From: Sisyra terminalis
Taxonomy: Eukaryota; Arthropoda; Insecta; Neuroptera; Sisyridae
Direction: 5' to 3'
Assembly (NCBI GenBank): GCA_958496175.1
Contig: OY292279.1
Coordinates: 16,740,001 to 16,804,000 of the forward strand
Length of the DNA stretch: 64,000 nt
The position numbers and the translations under genes were made by a program. This document shows positions 36,541 to 48,644 of the stretch, piece by piece. Within the stretch, counting starts at the first letter, position 1; every line of letters begins with the position of its first letter. The notes beneath the pieces are model-generated. The model was not told where the DNA came from. It worked only from the letters and a program-made list of their open reading frames with translations, and made no database searches.

Positions 36541-36626
36541 GCTGTAGTCAATGGGTTTTTATTAGCCATAATGTCACCTGAAGGAGGGAAATAATTACTT
36601 TTAAGCAGAGAATTAATTCTAATAAT

Positions 36627-36737
36627 TTAATAGTTAATGTGCAATTCCTCCACCATATTGGAATCCTTTTCAACTTTGTATTGTTTGTTTTTAGCTTGCA
36701 ACTTATTTTTTGAGCTTTTAGAGCTTTCATAAAGTCC
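36627..36737 (-). pseudogene. Second copy of membrane-protein C-terminal tail
   Basis: The minus strand reads SSKNKLQAKNKQYKVEKDSN, then MVEELHINY and a stop at 36627-36629. It is a close paralogue of the end of the fragment at 37.7-38.1 kb. Only the tail remains; upstream the similarity stops at about 36,737. Confidence 0.55.
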
Positions 36738-36824
36738 AAAAAGCTGCTCGACCGCTTCGTTTTACACGTCACTCATTTGGACCCTGTACCGAGAGGTACT
36801 CCCCTAATCGCTTATAAGGGGGCA

Positions 36825-37443
36825 TTCATAAATGATGTAAGACGTTTAGGAGGGGGGGGATCGAATAAAATCTTACTCAACTCACATGGGAAAGGTGATA
36901 GTGTCGGCAAATATCACGTAAAATTTCGTAAAATACAAGTAAACTGTATAAAATAAATGTATTTAATTAAGTATTAAATGCTTCTCCACTACATATGCCT
37001 TAATCATATATTTTAATAATCATTGCGATTTAAGTGTTCTATTATTACGGTAACTGAAAATAGTATGGACATATTACTTCCAGTAATCACTCATGAAATC
37101 ATACATAAATCTCCGTAGATTGAATAAGAGAGAATATTCTTTTACGAATTATAATACTTCCTATTTAAGTACTTCATTGTTTGATTTTCCCATTGTGATT
37201 CTATTCTACGACATTAGAATCCTAATTATTAGTCTTAAATAAATAAAAAAAATAAGAAAATTATTTTTTTTAAATAAATCTAATGTAATCGAAGCACAGA
37301 TGAAGTCATTTACATTACAAATACGCATTTTAAAAAATCTTATATGAGATAAGGGAAGAGGGAACGAACAAAATCTCACACCAAGAGGGAGAAGGGTTGA
37401 AGAATATCCAAATTTGTCTCGCCTTATTAATGGATGCCTCCTA
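36825..37443. mobile_element. TIR element with ends like GGGGGCATTCATAAAT
   Basis: The left end GGGGGCATTCATAAATGATG and the right end (complement of GCCTTATTAATGGATGCCTCC) are imperfect inverted repeats. Each is followed by a G-rich stretch and an AATCTCAC/AATCTTAC motif. Such GGGGNCATTCATAAATTACG ends are common in insect DNA transposons. There is no coding sequence inside. It separates the two copies of the local duplication at 36.6-38.2 kb. Confidence 0.5.
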
Positions 37444-37485
37444 ACCTTTTAACTAGTTGCAATTTTGATTTTAAATGTTAAGATT

Positions 37486-38236
37486 ATATTTTTGAATAGT
37501 TTTACAAGTGATTTATGGAGAAAAAAAATGAATTATTTTGAAGTATTTTCACCAATTTCCACCCTTAATTTTTAGCCCTTATAAAACAACAGTATAAAAT
37601 CAATAAAAACAGACAAGTCGATATTATAGTTCTAATGTCACCTAAAGGAGGGAATTAATGAATTTGAAGCAGTAGTGAATTAATTCTTAAATTTACTAGT
37701 TATTGGGCAATTCTTGTACCATGTTGGAATCCTTTTCAGCTTCATATTCTTTGTTTATAGCTTTCAACCTGTTTTTTGAGCTTTCATACAGTTCACCGAT
37801 TCACTTTGATTTCTGGAATGTAATTTACGGTGGTTACTCAACTTCTTCAGAGACATTACTAAAAGTGTTGCAACCAATAGAACGATTAAAGCAATTCCGA
37901 TGATTAGTAGAACAAAACTATTTTTTCTTCCACTTTTGAACTGGCAATTACTGATTGACTTGACGCCATGAATGGTTCATCTGTTGGATATGGTTCAATT
38001 TTTGGTACAGTATACTTGGAGGTAGTTGATTTCTTGTAAAATGTTGTACTAACTATTGGTTTTTTGTCGTTGGAATAGTTATTACTGAACTGGATATATA
38101 TTTTTGAATAGTTTTACAAGCGATATTTGAAGAAAAATAATTGATTTTTTTTATGCTTCTATACCTATTTTTCCCCTTAATTCTTAGCAGTTATAAAAAA
38201 ATATGTATAATCAATAAAAACAGAGAAGTAAATGAT
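37486..38236. repeat. Segmental duplication (blocks repeated at 37.5 and 38.1 kb)
   Basis: The block 37486-37622 (TTTGAATAGTTTTACAAG through AAATCAATAAAAACAGA) recurs at 38098-38236. The tail block at 36.57-36.74 recurs at 37.64-37.79. Order and orientation are kept, so a unit of about 0.6-1.1 kb was duplicated in tandem and one copy then took up the TIR element. Confidence 0.65.
37696..38095 (-). pseudogene. C-terminal part of an unidentified single-pass membrane protein
   Basis: On the minus strand an extracellular-looking Ser/Thr/Pro-rich stretch (KKPIVSTTFYKKSTTSKYTV) is followed, after a one-base shift in an A run, by SFVLLIIGIALIVLLVATLL, a strong membrane segment, then the basic MSLKKLSNHRK. 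After a second frame change it ends KNRLKAINKEYEAEKDSNMV, QELPNN and a stop at 37696-37698. A type I membrane protein tail fits. I do not recognise the family; a retroelement envelope or a host receptor are both possible. The two frameshifts suggest a pseudogene unless an intron explains them. Confidence 0.5.
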
Positions 38237-38239
38237 ACT

Positions 38240-40160
38240 GAAAGTTTTTTATTCTTAAGAATGTTAACAAAACTTAAATGTGCAATTGCATTTAATATCA
38301 ATTTTGTTTTTTTCCCTTCTTATATCAAATGAAATTATAAGAACTGGAGCTTTAGAAGTTTTATTTGTTGTGTGATAACAATACATATGTTCCATTTCAT
38401 CATAAAACTCCACCATTTTCTCGTCAAGGCATTTCTCTATCTACTCTTCAGCATTATTTCCCGACTTATACTTGTATAGCGCTTCGAAAGAATTTCCGCT
38501 TTTATTCTCTTATTTTGTGACAATTATGAAGAAAATGAAAACTACAAAGTCATTTCCCAATTATTTGTCACCAAAAAAAAAATGGCTGTCGCGGAAAAGT
38601 GTTGGGAGAATTTTCATTTGATATTTTTGAGCTTTTCACGCATCAAATACGTTTTATTCGAGTTATAGAAGAGTTGACCTTAAGGGCTGTTTTGGTGATT
38701 GAAAGAAGTTGCGCTTCATACATATGTAAAACTTTTATTGGTTCTGTTAGCGTTTGTTGCGATTGAACAAAGGAAATTTTCTTTTTGATATTACATTTTC
38801 CGCAAAGAAATATTATTGTTTTCTTTAAAATTGGTTCGCTTCTGTTTTATGATTAATTCATCTGATTGAGCGTCATCTGTTTTCATAAAACATAACAACA
38901 TTGATGTCTGTTTAAAATCATCTTATCCTTCCGTTTCCAAAAAAAAAAAGAATTATATAATATTTTAATGAACAAAATTCCCTTTAAACGCTAACGAATT
39001 TCAAAAGCAATTGTTCAAAGCTCTAAAAGAAAAAGCTGAAGCTTTTTTTTTGTGGAGCAAATGATCAAGATATCAATTATTCAAAAAGTCATTCAGGTAA
39101 AATGTTTTATTTAACTCTTTTGGTCTTCTTTCTATTATTCTTAATTCTTTTCAAATATCCATTAAGTTCGTTCGCTTAATCGTTAATATTCCTCTTTTAT
39201 TTCTTTGTTTCATTTTATCAGTAATTAATATTCGCTATTCAGGCGAACGATCAAAGCGTCAATTTAGTTTCAAATTAAATAAGAAAGATATTAGTGAGTT
39301 GAAACAAAACGACTTGGAACAGTATTAAGTGAAAGAGATTATTTCACTAATTGTTAATTAATATCGAATGTTTCGAACATGAGTGCAAAAAGTTTTCAAT
39401 TTTAAATGTTGACCCGGTTTTCATTAGAGCTAATAATTTTAAGATGAGAGCATAAAAAACCTAATGAATCTAGGAACAATTCTGTAAGTAAAACTGAACT
39501 ATTTTAACCCGTTTTTTTGTTTCTTCTTTAAAAAGAAAATTAATTAGATTTTTGTCTGCTATTTTTTATTTATAACTCAAATACATTGTATCTCTGGTCT
39601 AAAAATAATCTAATTTTAAGACTCCCCAAACATATTTGAGTAAGAAAATCGATGAAAACATTTTGAGCAGTAAGTAATGTGAATTTTTTATGGTTCTGTT
39701 TCCAAACTTTATACCAATTTGGATCAATTGAAAAACCAATAGTTTTATTAGTATGTCTCTTTATTGGACCAACATCAAAATAGCCACAGCTTTATGATCC
39801 AAATCTGCTCCTAATTTGAATCAACAATCAGTTACTAAAGCTCAGTTCTCAGTTCCCATTGGTTCTTTTGCTTAATTATTTTGTTTCAATATTTTTTAAT
39901 TAGTTTGGTTCTTTTATTTTGTTTAATCTTTCTTATACTTTAAAAAGTTCTGAGACTACCGTTTTTATCGCCCCTATATCCAGCAAGAGAGTTCGTTGTT
40001 TCCCATCAACACTCCCGGCGACAAAATTTTTCTGGACTCATGTCCTAACGAGGTTACAGTGGCTTCCTTTCCTTTCCTTTTCTACCACGAATGTGTTTAC
40101 AAAGTTGTTTCTCTGTCTTTGCCAATTTTCATACAATTGACACATTTTTACCATTTATTA
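38240..40160. other. Unassigned A+T-rich DNA
   Basis: No gene recognised. The frames at 39.9-40.2 kb on the plus strand have no domain. Confidence 0.5.
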
Positions 40161-40167
40161 TATTGGT

Positions 40168-40985
40168 ATATAAAGGCTGTTTCAATAAGAACGCAATATT
40201 TGAATTGCGCGCCATGTTTAATAGTTATAATGTCACATGATTATCACCTGACAAATCGAAAGTAGTTAGATGGGAGTTAGTAAACATGAAATAGTAGATC
40301 ATGACTAGCAAAAAGAATTCCCCAATTGGATCCTTGAACTAACTGCTGATTTGGAAACAAAATCATTTTCAGTAATGAGGCCATTTTCACCTCGATGGCT
40401 TCGTGAATAGGCAAAACTCTCACATTTGGGGCTTAGAAAATCCACGAATAATTCATCAGAAATCAATTCATCCACAACGGGTCACTGTCATCCACAACTG
40501 TATGGTGTGCATTATGGTCTGGAGGAATAATTGGACCGTTTTTCTTCAAAAACGATGAAAGTAATGCAGTAACGGTGAATGGCAAACGTTATCGTGATAT
40601 GATAACAGTTTCTTGGGCCACATTTGAAAGCTATCGCTCTTAACGACATGTGGTGTCATCAGGACGGTGCCACATACCATATCGCCGTGAAACATTGACG
40701 ATCTTGCACAAGTTTGCTCCTGGTCGTGTCATTTCCCGATTTGGTGGCCAGAATTGGCCTCCATGCTCTCGCGATTCAACGCCTTTAGATTTCTGGCTGT
40801 AGGATTATCTGAAATTACAGGTATAAGCCTGCAACCATCGAGGCATTGAAAGCTGAAATAAGACGCTGTATCAATGATATACCACCACATAACGTATTCA
40901 AAAAAGTTATTCAAAATTTCGTCGAATTGGGTATGCTAAGCCAGGAAAGCCGGAGCATTTAAGAAAAATTTGTTTCATACATAAT
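40168..40985 (+). pseudogene. Tc1/mariner-superfamily transposase, second family
   Basis: Pieces in changing frames read AIFTSMAS...WGLENPRIIHQ, DMWCHQDGATYH (second Asp), SRDSTPLDFWL (third Asp) and PATIEALKAEIRRCINDIPP. They match the DDE domain of a widespread insect mariner-like group (QDGATCHTA..., TPLDYFLWG..., PATIEALKAEI). The left terminus at about 40,170 reads GGCTGTTTCAATAAGAACGC, similar to this group's ends; the right end is not clear. The helix-turn-helix N-terminus is deleted and there are several frameshifts. The first-Asp region (SDEAHFHLDG in the family) is changed. Confidence 0.75.
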
Positions 40986-41087
40986 TTCCAAATGTATATT
41001 TTCTAAATCAACAAATATTTCAATACTTTGCTACAGAAAACCATGTTTTATTGATTACTTAAATCTTGCGATCTTATTAAACCATCC

Positions 41088-41280
41088 TTTTGTTCACAAA
41101 CTTGATCCTATCAATATTTTTAGCAACTAATCCTTTACAATAAACACCATCTATGAAATTTGTTTACAATTGACAAAATTAAATAATACCTGACGATGAC
41201 AGCTAAAAGTTATTGAAATGCTTTGCAAAAAAAGAGTGTAATACGATGTGAATAATAATTTATTATTTGTAAAACAGCAT
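41088..41280 (+). pseudogene. Penelope-like 3' fragment with decayed hammerhead
   Basis: It begins HKLDPINIF and continues IYEICLQLTK, the last residues of the GIY-YIG protein of copies 1 and 2. The tail follows as CTGACGA (41195), TGACAG, a worn stem and GAAATGC. The stem II partner strand has changed, so pairing is poor. Confidence 0.75.
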
Positions 41281-41284
41281 TTAG

Positions 41285-43890
41285 CCTACGAGCATTGCAT
41301 TAGAAACTAGGGTCCTTATGTGTTCTTTATGTGCAAATTTGCAGAGGTGTATATTCGAAGCTTCAGAATTTATTTATTTCTTTTTGCTGGGTATAAAAAA
41401 ATAGCCGTTTTAAACTTATTCAAAAAAATTTAATAACCGTTATAATGGATTTACAATTCCAAGAATGTGAAGTTATTATAATCTGAACTACTATATGTGT
41501 TAGCAAAATGAGTTTTTCTTAGAAACCTGGAGATTTTTTCTAATCAATATTTGAAATATGTTTTCCAGTTTTCAAGAAAAATACTAATAAAGGGTTGTTA
41601 CAATGACAGTGCTTCCATATAATACTTAACTTTTATATAATAAATTCCTACATTGCGTTTCATTATTTACATTTTTCATGGAAAATAATTTATTTTTCTT
41701 TTCAATATTTTCTCTGAACACTTAATCTGTAACTGAATAATTAGTATATATGCATATAATTTTTCTTGAATAAAGAAACCAACGATAAAAACATCATGAC
41801 ATACTAAAATCCTTTTCACTTACTAAATGACACTATAACACGTGTATTATATTTAAATATTTTCTTATAACTTTTGTATTATGTAAAATAATAAATAAAT
41901 ATAAAATTGGTGTATGAATCTTTTTATATTTACTATAAAAGCTGCTACAAAGCTCCATTACCAAGGTTGTTCATTTCATGCACAGTAACAGGCATTTGAG
42001 CTTTTCATTAGAATATAAAAAAAGAAGACATGAAACAATTTCGTTGCATTTTTTAAAAAAAGATATTTTTTATGTTCAAGTAAATTTAAATTTTTAATTG
42101 GCATGTCTTAAAAAATTAATTCTTTGTCAAGTTAAAACATCACAACTTTTAAATTTTAAATGACTTCAAAAAGCATTATTTATTTAAGTAGCTAATTAAT
42201 TTTTTATTGAGAAAATATTTGTTTTCTGAAATTTTGTTTTGTTGTTAAGAGATGGCGTGTCAGCTATAACTTTCTTAGCGGTAGTTAGGTCGCTTCATTA
42301 ATCTTGTTCGGTGAACTTGTAATACAGTTTGAAACTTACGAAACTTTGGATGCTAGTTTAAAGGTTAAAAATGATCCATTGGTTCTATTTTCAATTAAGT
42401 GGGATTACAAATGTACAATCGAAAAACGTTTAATAGAAAAACTTGAGAAGATTCATTCGGACAGATTTCCAGTATATGGAGCTTAATCATCTAAAAGCTC
42501 AATCAATATGTATCTCACTTGGATTTTATAAGATTGAAACGAAAAAATAAATAAAATTTGTGAAATGAAATAAAACGGGACATTAATTTGTTTTATGTAA
42601 ATTTTTGTGAATCGTTTAATTAATGAAGAAAACAGGAAAACTGTTTCTGTTTTTTTTGAAGTTCACTGGAGCTCAAACAAGGGTTATTTATGGACTTCAT
42701 TTTATTTAATTAAAGCCTTTTGAGAATGAAACGTATAATCAATTTTAGTTTAACAGATGCTTTTTTCATTAATTTATAAATAATGTTAACGTTTGTACAA
42801 ATGCGATAAAATTTTTACTTGTCTAATGATTTACGATTCAAGCGAAATCAGTAACAGATTTTTTTTTGGCAAAAAGCTCTCAAATTTAATACGAATTTGA
42901 TCAACACTAACTTGAAAATGATTCCATTGAAAAGAAAACCAATATTGCTTAATGAAAAGAAGATATCTTCATCAACTGAATCAATAACCTGAAATTATTA
43001 TATAGTCTTCTTTAAAAAATTGTTTTTTTTTTTTAATTTATGTTATAATTGTTAATTTTTTTCCGTGATAATTATATCAATGAATTGAAATTAATTGCTT
43101 CAAATAAAAAAAATAAAAGCTCGGCAGTTATTTTCCATTGATTGAATCTTTTTATTAACGTAAACGATTCTTTTTAAAAAAAAAAACGTGAAATTAACAT
43201 TTGAATCTTTTTATTTACGCTTTAAAGCTTTAAATAGGCGGAAAAATTTTAATACCAACACCCGTACCAAATACAATTTATAAATGAATTGAACGCCATT
43301 TTTAATTAAGATATATTTGTTCCAATATATAATTGATGAAGTGCAAGTACCAAGGTAGTAATTATTTTTATATGATAAAGACGAAAGTTAAATCGAATTT
43401 TTCTCACTTGTATGTAGATGGATTTTAAAAGCTTAGCCAAAAATTTTATTAAAAAAAAATTGTATGTGTACTTGTACGCACGTGAGAAGTAAAACTTCTT
43501 TGGTATGATTAAAAAGATGTTTTCAATCCACTGCCGTAGCCTCTTCCGGTAGTGCTTAAACTGGCATATCAGTTATATGTGGCTTATGATAACTAAAATA
43601 TGACACAATTATGAACAAAATTTGTTTTAATATCAAAATATATAGAAAACAAACGTATGTGTTGTGGCAAAGACAAGGACAAAGCATATAAAATTATAAA
43701 CTCATCCATATATGTGGTATACAAATAAAATAATTAGTGTCACAAATTTGAGCTATCATGTCATTAGTTTCAACTGTCACTTCGATTTCATTCAATTACT
43801 AATTTTAACCACTTGTCAGTTATATAAGTGTTGAGCTGTGAATATTTCATGGAAAGTTATTGGTTTTCAAAAAAAAGATTAAATTGGCTT
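41285..43890. other. Unassigned A+T-rich DNA
   Basis: No gene recognised except the possible exon at 42.28-42.49 kb. Confidence 0.5.
42280..42486 (+). CDS. Possible terminal exon, unidentified
   Basis: After a GTTAG acceptor-like site there is an open stretch of about 65 codons with no methionine at its start (VASLILFGELVIQFE..., ...LEKIHSDRFPVYGA), closed by TAA at 42484-42486. AATAAA-type signals follow from about 42,546. The residue composition looks more protein-like than the neighbouring frames. No domain is recognised and no partner exon found, so this is only a candidate. Confidence 0.2.
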
Positions 43891-43892
43891 TT

Positions 43893-44671
43893 TATGCTCC
43901 TTAATAAGGGTGTTTTTGAATTTCATTGGGCCTATAGGCTTAAGTGCTTCCAAATAGATAAAAAAAAAATCTCTTAGACTTTGAGCTCTTAATATTAGCT
44001 TTAAGATAGTCCGATTTTAAACAGAAGTTTCTTATGGAAATAACGTGGGAAAAATTAAATTTTTTCTTTAGAATTCCATACCTCAGCGAAAAATGAATTG
44101 AAAATAACTAATCTCGTCATGTTTATTGTAAATTTAATGCTCTACAAAAAATAGCTCTTATAATTTTTCGCTAAATCTATTGGCTTAAGAGTGATTCGAG
44201 CTCAAAGTTTAATTACTATATAATTTTTAATATTATCAAGTATAATTATTAAGTTTATACTTATTTTTACAAAATATATCAAATGTCTTATCAAAATTTG
44301 TGTTTATGATCGAAAAGAAGCAAATACAATTCTATTCTTATGATCCTTCATTTTTTGTACTTGTTCATTATCATCAGATTCAATATTAGCTATGTAACCA
44401 ACTCTACCATCTTTCCATTGTTCGGTTAAAAAAGGCATCAAATTTTCATTGACCACAAGTGCTGAGGTACTTTTCGCTGAGGTATGGAATTCTAGACAAA
44501 AAATTACATTTTTCCCACGTTATTTCCATAAGAAACTTAAATTGGAAAGTGGACTATCTTAAAGTTAATATTAAGAGCTGAAATTTTCAGGATTTTTTTT
44601 TATTAATTTGGAAGCATTTGAGCCCATGGAAGCAAATAAATTCGAAAACACCGTTATTAAGGACCACCCTA
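43893..44671. mobile_element. DNA element with about 200-bp terminal inverted repeats
   Basis: The arms 43893-44096 and 44470-44671 are inverted copies sharing TCCTTAATAA, GTGCTTCCAAAT, CTCTTAATATTA and CCATACCTCAGCG. The right end finishes ...CACCCTA, as in the element at 56.85-57.82 kb; the left end has lost those last bases. The 370-bp centre is noncoding. It is probably a non-autonomous member of the TAGGGTG group. Confidence 0.7.
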
Positions 44672-44829
44672 ATGTAAACACAGATGGCTGTCTAGTAATA
44701 TATAAAGCTGTAAGGCTATGAAGTAAAAAATTAATAGACCATATACTCGGAAACAAGTATCTTTAACGATATCATCGAGATCTGGATCTGGAAGATTGGA
44801 AGAAATAAGTCAAGATTAAAGTGTAAAAA

Positions 44830-45085
44830 ACCCTGGGACAGTAAAGAGTAGAATACATCCCAAAAATTGGCTACGTTTAGGGATTCAGTCCAGGATATAT
44901 CCTTGAATACTTGCCTAGGAAACTATACAGTGGCTATAACGGGATTCAGAATAGGTCATACAAGGATAACGCACCAACCTATAATGCCAGGTGAGCCTTA
45001 ATTTTGACGATTGTGTAGAAATGCTAACCATTCATCATCTTCTTATCGACATCAATGGATTACGATACGATTTTTGAAATATACT
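44830..45085 (+). pseudogene. LINE C-terminal fragment (RNase H-bearing type)
   Basis: One frame reads NYTVAITGFRIGHTRITHQP, then DDCVEMLTIHHLLIDI, matching the LTRLRIGHTRLTHxYLL...CxxCxxxLTVxHILxxC block of I/R1-type LINEs. The cysteines are mostly gone. Upstream coding is not recognised. Confidence 0.6.
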
Positions 45086-45099
45086 TGGGAAGAGGAAGG

Positions 45100-46240
45100 A
45101 AGTAGGAAAGACCATAAAGTTTTTAAAAGAGTTTTTATTTCAATAACTATAAATACCAATTGAATGTCTATAGGTTTAAAAACAATATTACTTTCCGGTT
45201 CCCCAAAACTATTTTAAATTTGTTTTAAAATATTTATTGGACGTTTTGAGTGAATAAGATGTATTAGACAAAAATGAGAGAAAACAACTTTGTTGTATAG
45301 ATCATAAAATAATGTGGTCCACAATTTATGAAGTGTCCGTATTTGGAAATCTTATACATATTTTATATTTTCATTTGTCGCTTGAATGATCTTGTACTAC
45401 TTTAATTATTGTGCTTTGAGAGCTTTAATAACTTTCATACACAAGCCAATCAACTTATAATTTAAATAATAAATCAAAATGGAAATCAAGAGATTTGAGA
45501 TGTGAAAAATTCGTAAAGTTTCACAACAATTACAGTTCCAATTACGAGCTGATTGTTTTAACCATATCAATCAAAAGTGTTCCTTGAACTTTTGCAATAT
45601 TAATGGATATTGATCATCATAAAATATGAAAATATTTGCACGTAACAAACGCGATTGCTTATGAAATAATAACATTAACATGAAAAGGGACATATGCATT
45701 ATGGATATCACGACGGCGATGATATAGAACGAGTGGGGTGAAAATCTGCTGGTCGCTAAGGGATGGGTTGTGTGTTTTGAGCTTTATGGAATGATGGGTA
45801 AGGTTCAGATTACACCTGGGTACGGCACGTACGTGAATAAATCACACACATGCCGATGATGATGATGATGATTTTATGCCATACAAAAGCTCCCACAAAC
45901 CCCATTCTAGCCCCATCCCTCCATCCCCAAAACGTACAATGGAACCGTCATTCTTGTTGTCCACGAGATTGTGTCACGTGTCACCAATACAACTGACAAA
46001 CCAAAACAATTTTTATTGACAATTTCTATCGTGATTTCGCACCAATAGCCGTTTTCTCATATCCCACCCATTCTTGACCAATAAAATTTCAAAATGTCAT
46101 TTCCACTATTTTTACAACGATAGTCTTTAAAAATGTCCAAATCAAAATGTAAACATGAAACAAATAAAGAAAATCAAACATAATTCTTCAAAACTACCGT
46201 TATGTCTCGATAATATTCCACAAAATCCATAGGCCATCTC
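45100..46240. other. Upstream region of the two-exon gene
   Basis: A+T-rich, then moderately G+C-rich from about 45,700. It includes a (GAT)n run at 45855-45872 and one CACGTG near 45,977. It may hold the promoter of the gene at 46,247; no TATA or initiator can be fixed. Confidence 0.35.
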
Positions 46241-46246
46241 GAAACA

Positions 46247-46534
46247 ATGATAACGTGCCCCAAAAGAAGTGGCTGCCGACCATTCAAAAAACCCTGCCGA
46301 GCCGTTCGAGAATATGAAAAGGACAAAAAGCTAAATCATCGAGTTATAATAAATGGAATTAATATCACATATGAAGGGAAAACCATTTACGTAATAGGAG
46401 GGTTTGCTGAAAAGCGATATGAAGAGTATTGTAAAACTTCAACTTTAACACTACCTTTAAATTTATGGATTTCTGGTATCGATCAAACACTATGTGGCAT
46501 TACAAATCGCATTATTGGAGGATATTATGGAGAC
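46247..46534 (+). CDS. Unidentified host gene, exon 1 (residues 1-96)
   Basis: The start is the first ATG after an in-frame TAA at about 46,212. It encodes MITCPKRSGCRPFKKPCRAV and continues to GGYYGD, where the frame ends exactly on a GTAAGT donor (46535-46540), phase 0. The N-terminus is basic and Cys-containing, with no signal peptide or membrane segment. Residues about 33-56 form the first of four similar units (VIINGINxxxxGKTIYVIGGF). An upstream exon is possible, because CCATAG|GCC at 46,234 could be an acceptor. Codon use and the clean frame set it apart from the transposon debris around it. The protein family is not recognised. Confidence 0.65.
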
Positions 46535-46967
46535 GTAAGTTAAAAAATTAAAATGTGGGCTTACATCCAAAATCACTACCAAATTTATAGTTTAATTTTT
46601 ACAGTATTTACAAGTAGGATGATTTATAACAGGAGTAGGTAAACGGTCGATCGCAGGCATTTTAAATTGAAATATTTTTTTACGTAAATTTCAAATCTTT
46701 TAATTGGATATGTGTACTAAAAATTTTAGCAGACAATGAAACTTGAATATAAAATTAAACACACATATCTTCTATAACGATTACCGATTCTCAAATAGTG
46801 CTTCTAATACTCCCTGCAACTCATTCTCACTTTAAATTTGAATTAGTTTTTAATTTAATCTATTTTTCGAAGTGGATCGCGTATAGATAAGAAAAATTGT
46901 TGTCGATTATACCAGTATTATGTTTGTCCACCCCTAATTTATAACAGTAGGATTTGATAATTCAGTT

Positions 46968-47200
46968 TTTTTTTGGCGTGCAGCCCTTCACAAACTGATG
47001 AGCTTTAAAGCTTATTGGGGTGATACCAAATTACAATATAGACCGGGCATATTTCATCTTTCTTTAGATTTCTACTTTCTTTTCCTCTTTCTAATTTGGG
47101 AAAAACCAAAGACAATGAGATAAAGAACATTAGAATATATCCAATTTTATGTACTTGATCAATACGAGTTCTTCTTAAAGGAGGCACTGCCAAATTGGCT
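46968..47200 (-). pseudogene. Probable LINE 3' end with A tail
   Basis: On the minus strand an open stretch ends in a stop after WYHPNKL, followed by a short UTR (GGGCTGCACGCC) and an A run (complement of 46968-46975). It contains VPPLRRTRIDQ and the basic ERGKESRNLKKD. The A tail and layout point to a retrotransposon; the family is not identified. Confidence 0.45.
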
Positions 47201-47707
47201 AATTCACGTAGATTTTCCCATTATTAAATTAATTTCTTATTATTTGAAGTTTTAAAATTTTAAAATATCACCAGCTCATTCCATTATGACAATGCTACAA
47301 AATTTCATAATGTCATCGATGGTGATACAATAAGGTTCATCAATGTTATCCTTATTACTATATTTGTTACCAAATCCTTGATTTGGTTGATTTGGACCTA
47401 TCATTGCCTCGAAAACGGATCGATAAATTTTCGAAAAATAGGTATTTTTAGGAATTGAAAAAATTATTACTTTCAAAATTAGAGTTGGCGCAATAGATAT
47501 TATCAACCCTTACTAGAGAAATCAGTTGTTTGGTTATCTAGTATAGCATTAAGCGAACGGTGTTCATAAAGGCCGAAGAAAGGAATTTAGCTGTAGTTAG
47601 TAAATTTAAATAATATTAAGCAATGTGACCTTATTATGTCAAATTGTGAGTTTAGGCTAGGACACAATATTCGTCGCCATATACATAGCTCAACACATAT
47701 TCTATAT

Positions 47708-48478
47708 CAGAGGGTCCCAAACTTTTTCGATTTCCGGCGCCCTTAATGGATCAGAAGTATTCCGTGGCGCCCCATATCAAAGATCAGGGAAAACAAATGC
47801 ATAAAAAATAGATTTGCAACAGAATACAGTATTCATTGCCCAATACAAAGTTCGAGACATGTTCTATACCAAGAGTTCCCAAACTTTTTCGATTTCCGGC
47901 ACCCTTAATGTATCAGAATTATTCCGCGGCACCCCATATCAAATATCAGGGAAAACCGAAACAATTAGATTTGTAACTGTTCCTTACACTTAATCGTATC
48001 AAGGATGACACACTTGGACACTAAGATTTCCCGTTAAGCGCTCTTACCAAATTATTCACTCCAGCGTAGCTTACATCAGAGATCGGGAACCTTTATGGTT
48101 TGAGATATCAAATTTTGATGAATTTTATTTCTTTATAGAAAAAGACAGCCTCATATTTCTTATCACTAAAATTGAAAAAAAAAACAAATTTAATTGCATA
48201 TTTATTATTTTTTATGAAATTGGTTTTTATTGCTAGCTTATCCTTCTATTTTTTAGTTTAATAGTTGAAATTTAGAGTTTGGCAATTAAAAAACCATTGA
48301 ATTAGGGTCAAAGAGCCGTAGGTTCCCATAGGATCTAATTTACCTTGGTCTGAGTAAAATTTTATAAAGAACCAATATTAACTTACTACTCAGATAGCAG
48401 AATTTTCATGGTGCCTCAATAGAAAAGCTGTGGTTCTCCAGGGCACCGGGGCGCTATTTTTTCGGGTAGACTGCTCTG
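47708..48478. mobile_element. hAT-like non-autonomous element with tandemly duplicated left end
   Basis: The left terminus CAGAGGGTCCCAAACTTTTT (47708) and the following GCGCCC block recur about 168 bp downstream (47876, AGAGTTCCCAAACTTTTT), where the sequence runs on into the body. The right end is near 48,478 (...CTGCTCTG), weakly complementary to the left. The body matches the relic at 61.85-62.4 kb, including a GATGAATTTTATTTCTTT block. The target duplication is not recoverable. No coding. Confidence 0.6.
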
Positions 48479-48644
48479 AATGAAATTCATTAACAAAACC
48501 ATATGTTTTCCTTGAAACTATTGTTGCAGTATTTGAAAAATATCAAGTACCTCAAAAAGGGGACTCTTTTGGTCTGAAGCCTCAATTCTAAATAATTGCA
48601 ATTTCAACTATAACGAATTATCTTTTAAATTCGATTGTTTTTAG

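Larger units (their letters stand above)
46535..48644 (+). other. Intron of the two-exon gene, filled with transposon relics
   Basis: The donor is GTAAGT and the acceptor TTGTTTTTAG after a T-rich tract. The interior contains a LINE 3' end on the minus strand and a hAT-like relic with a duplicated left end. Confidence 0.6.

Noticed and set aside
47000..47030. CTGATGAGCTTTAAAGC as a hammerhead core
   Set aside because: GAAA is absent, and the sequence is part of a probable LINE 3' end.
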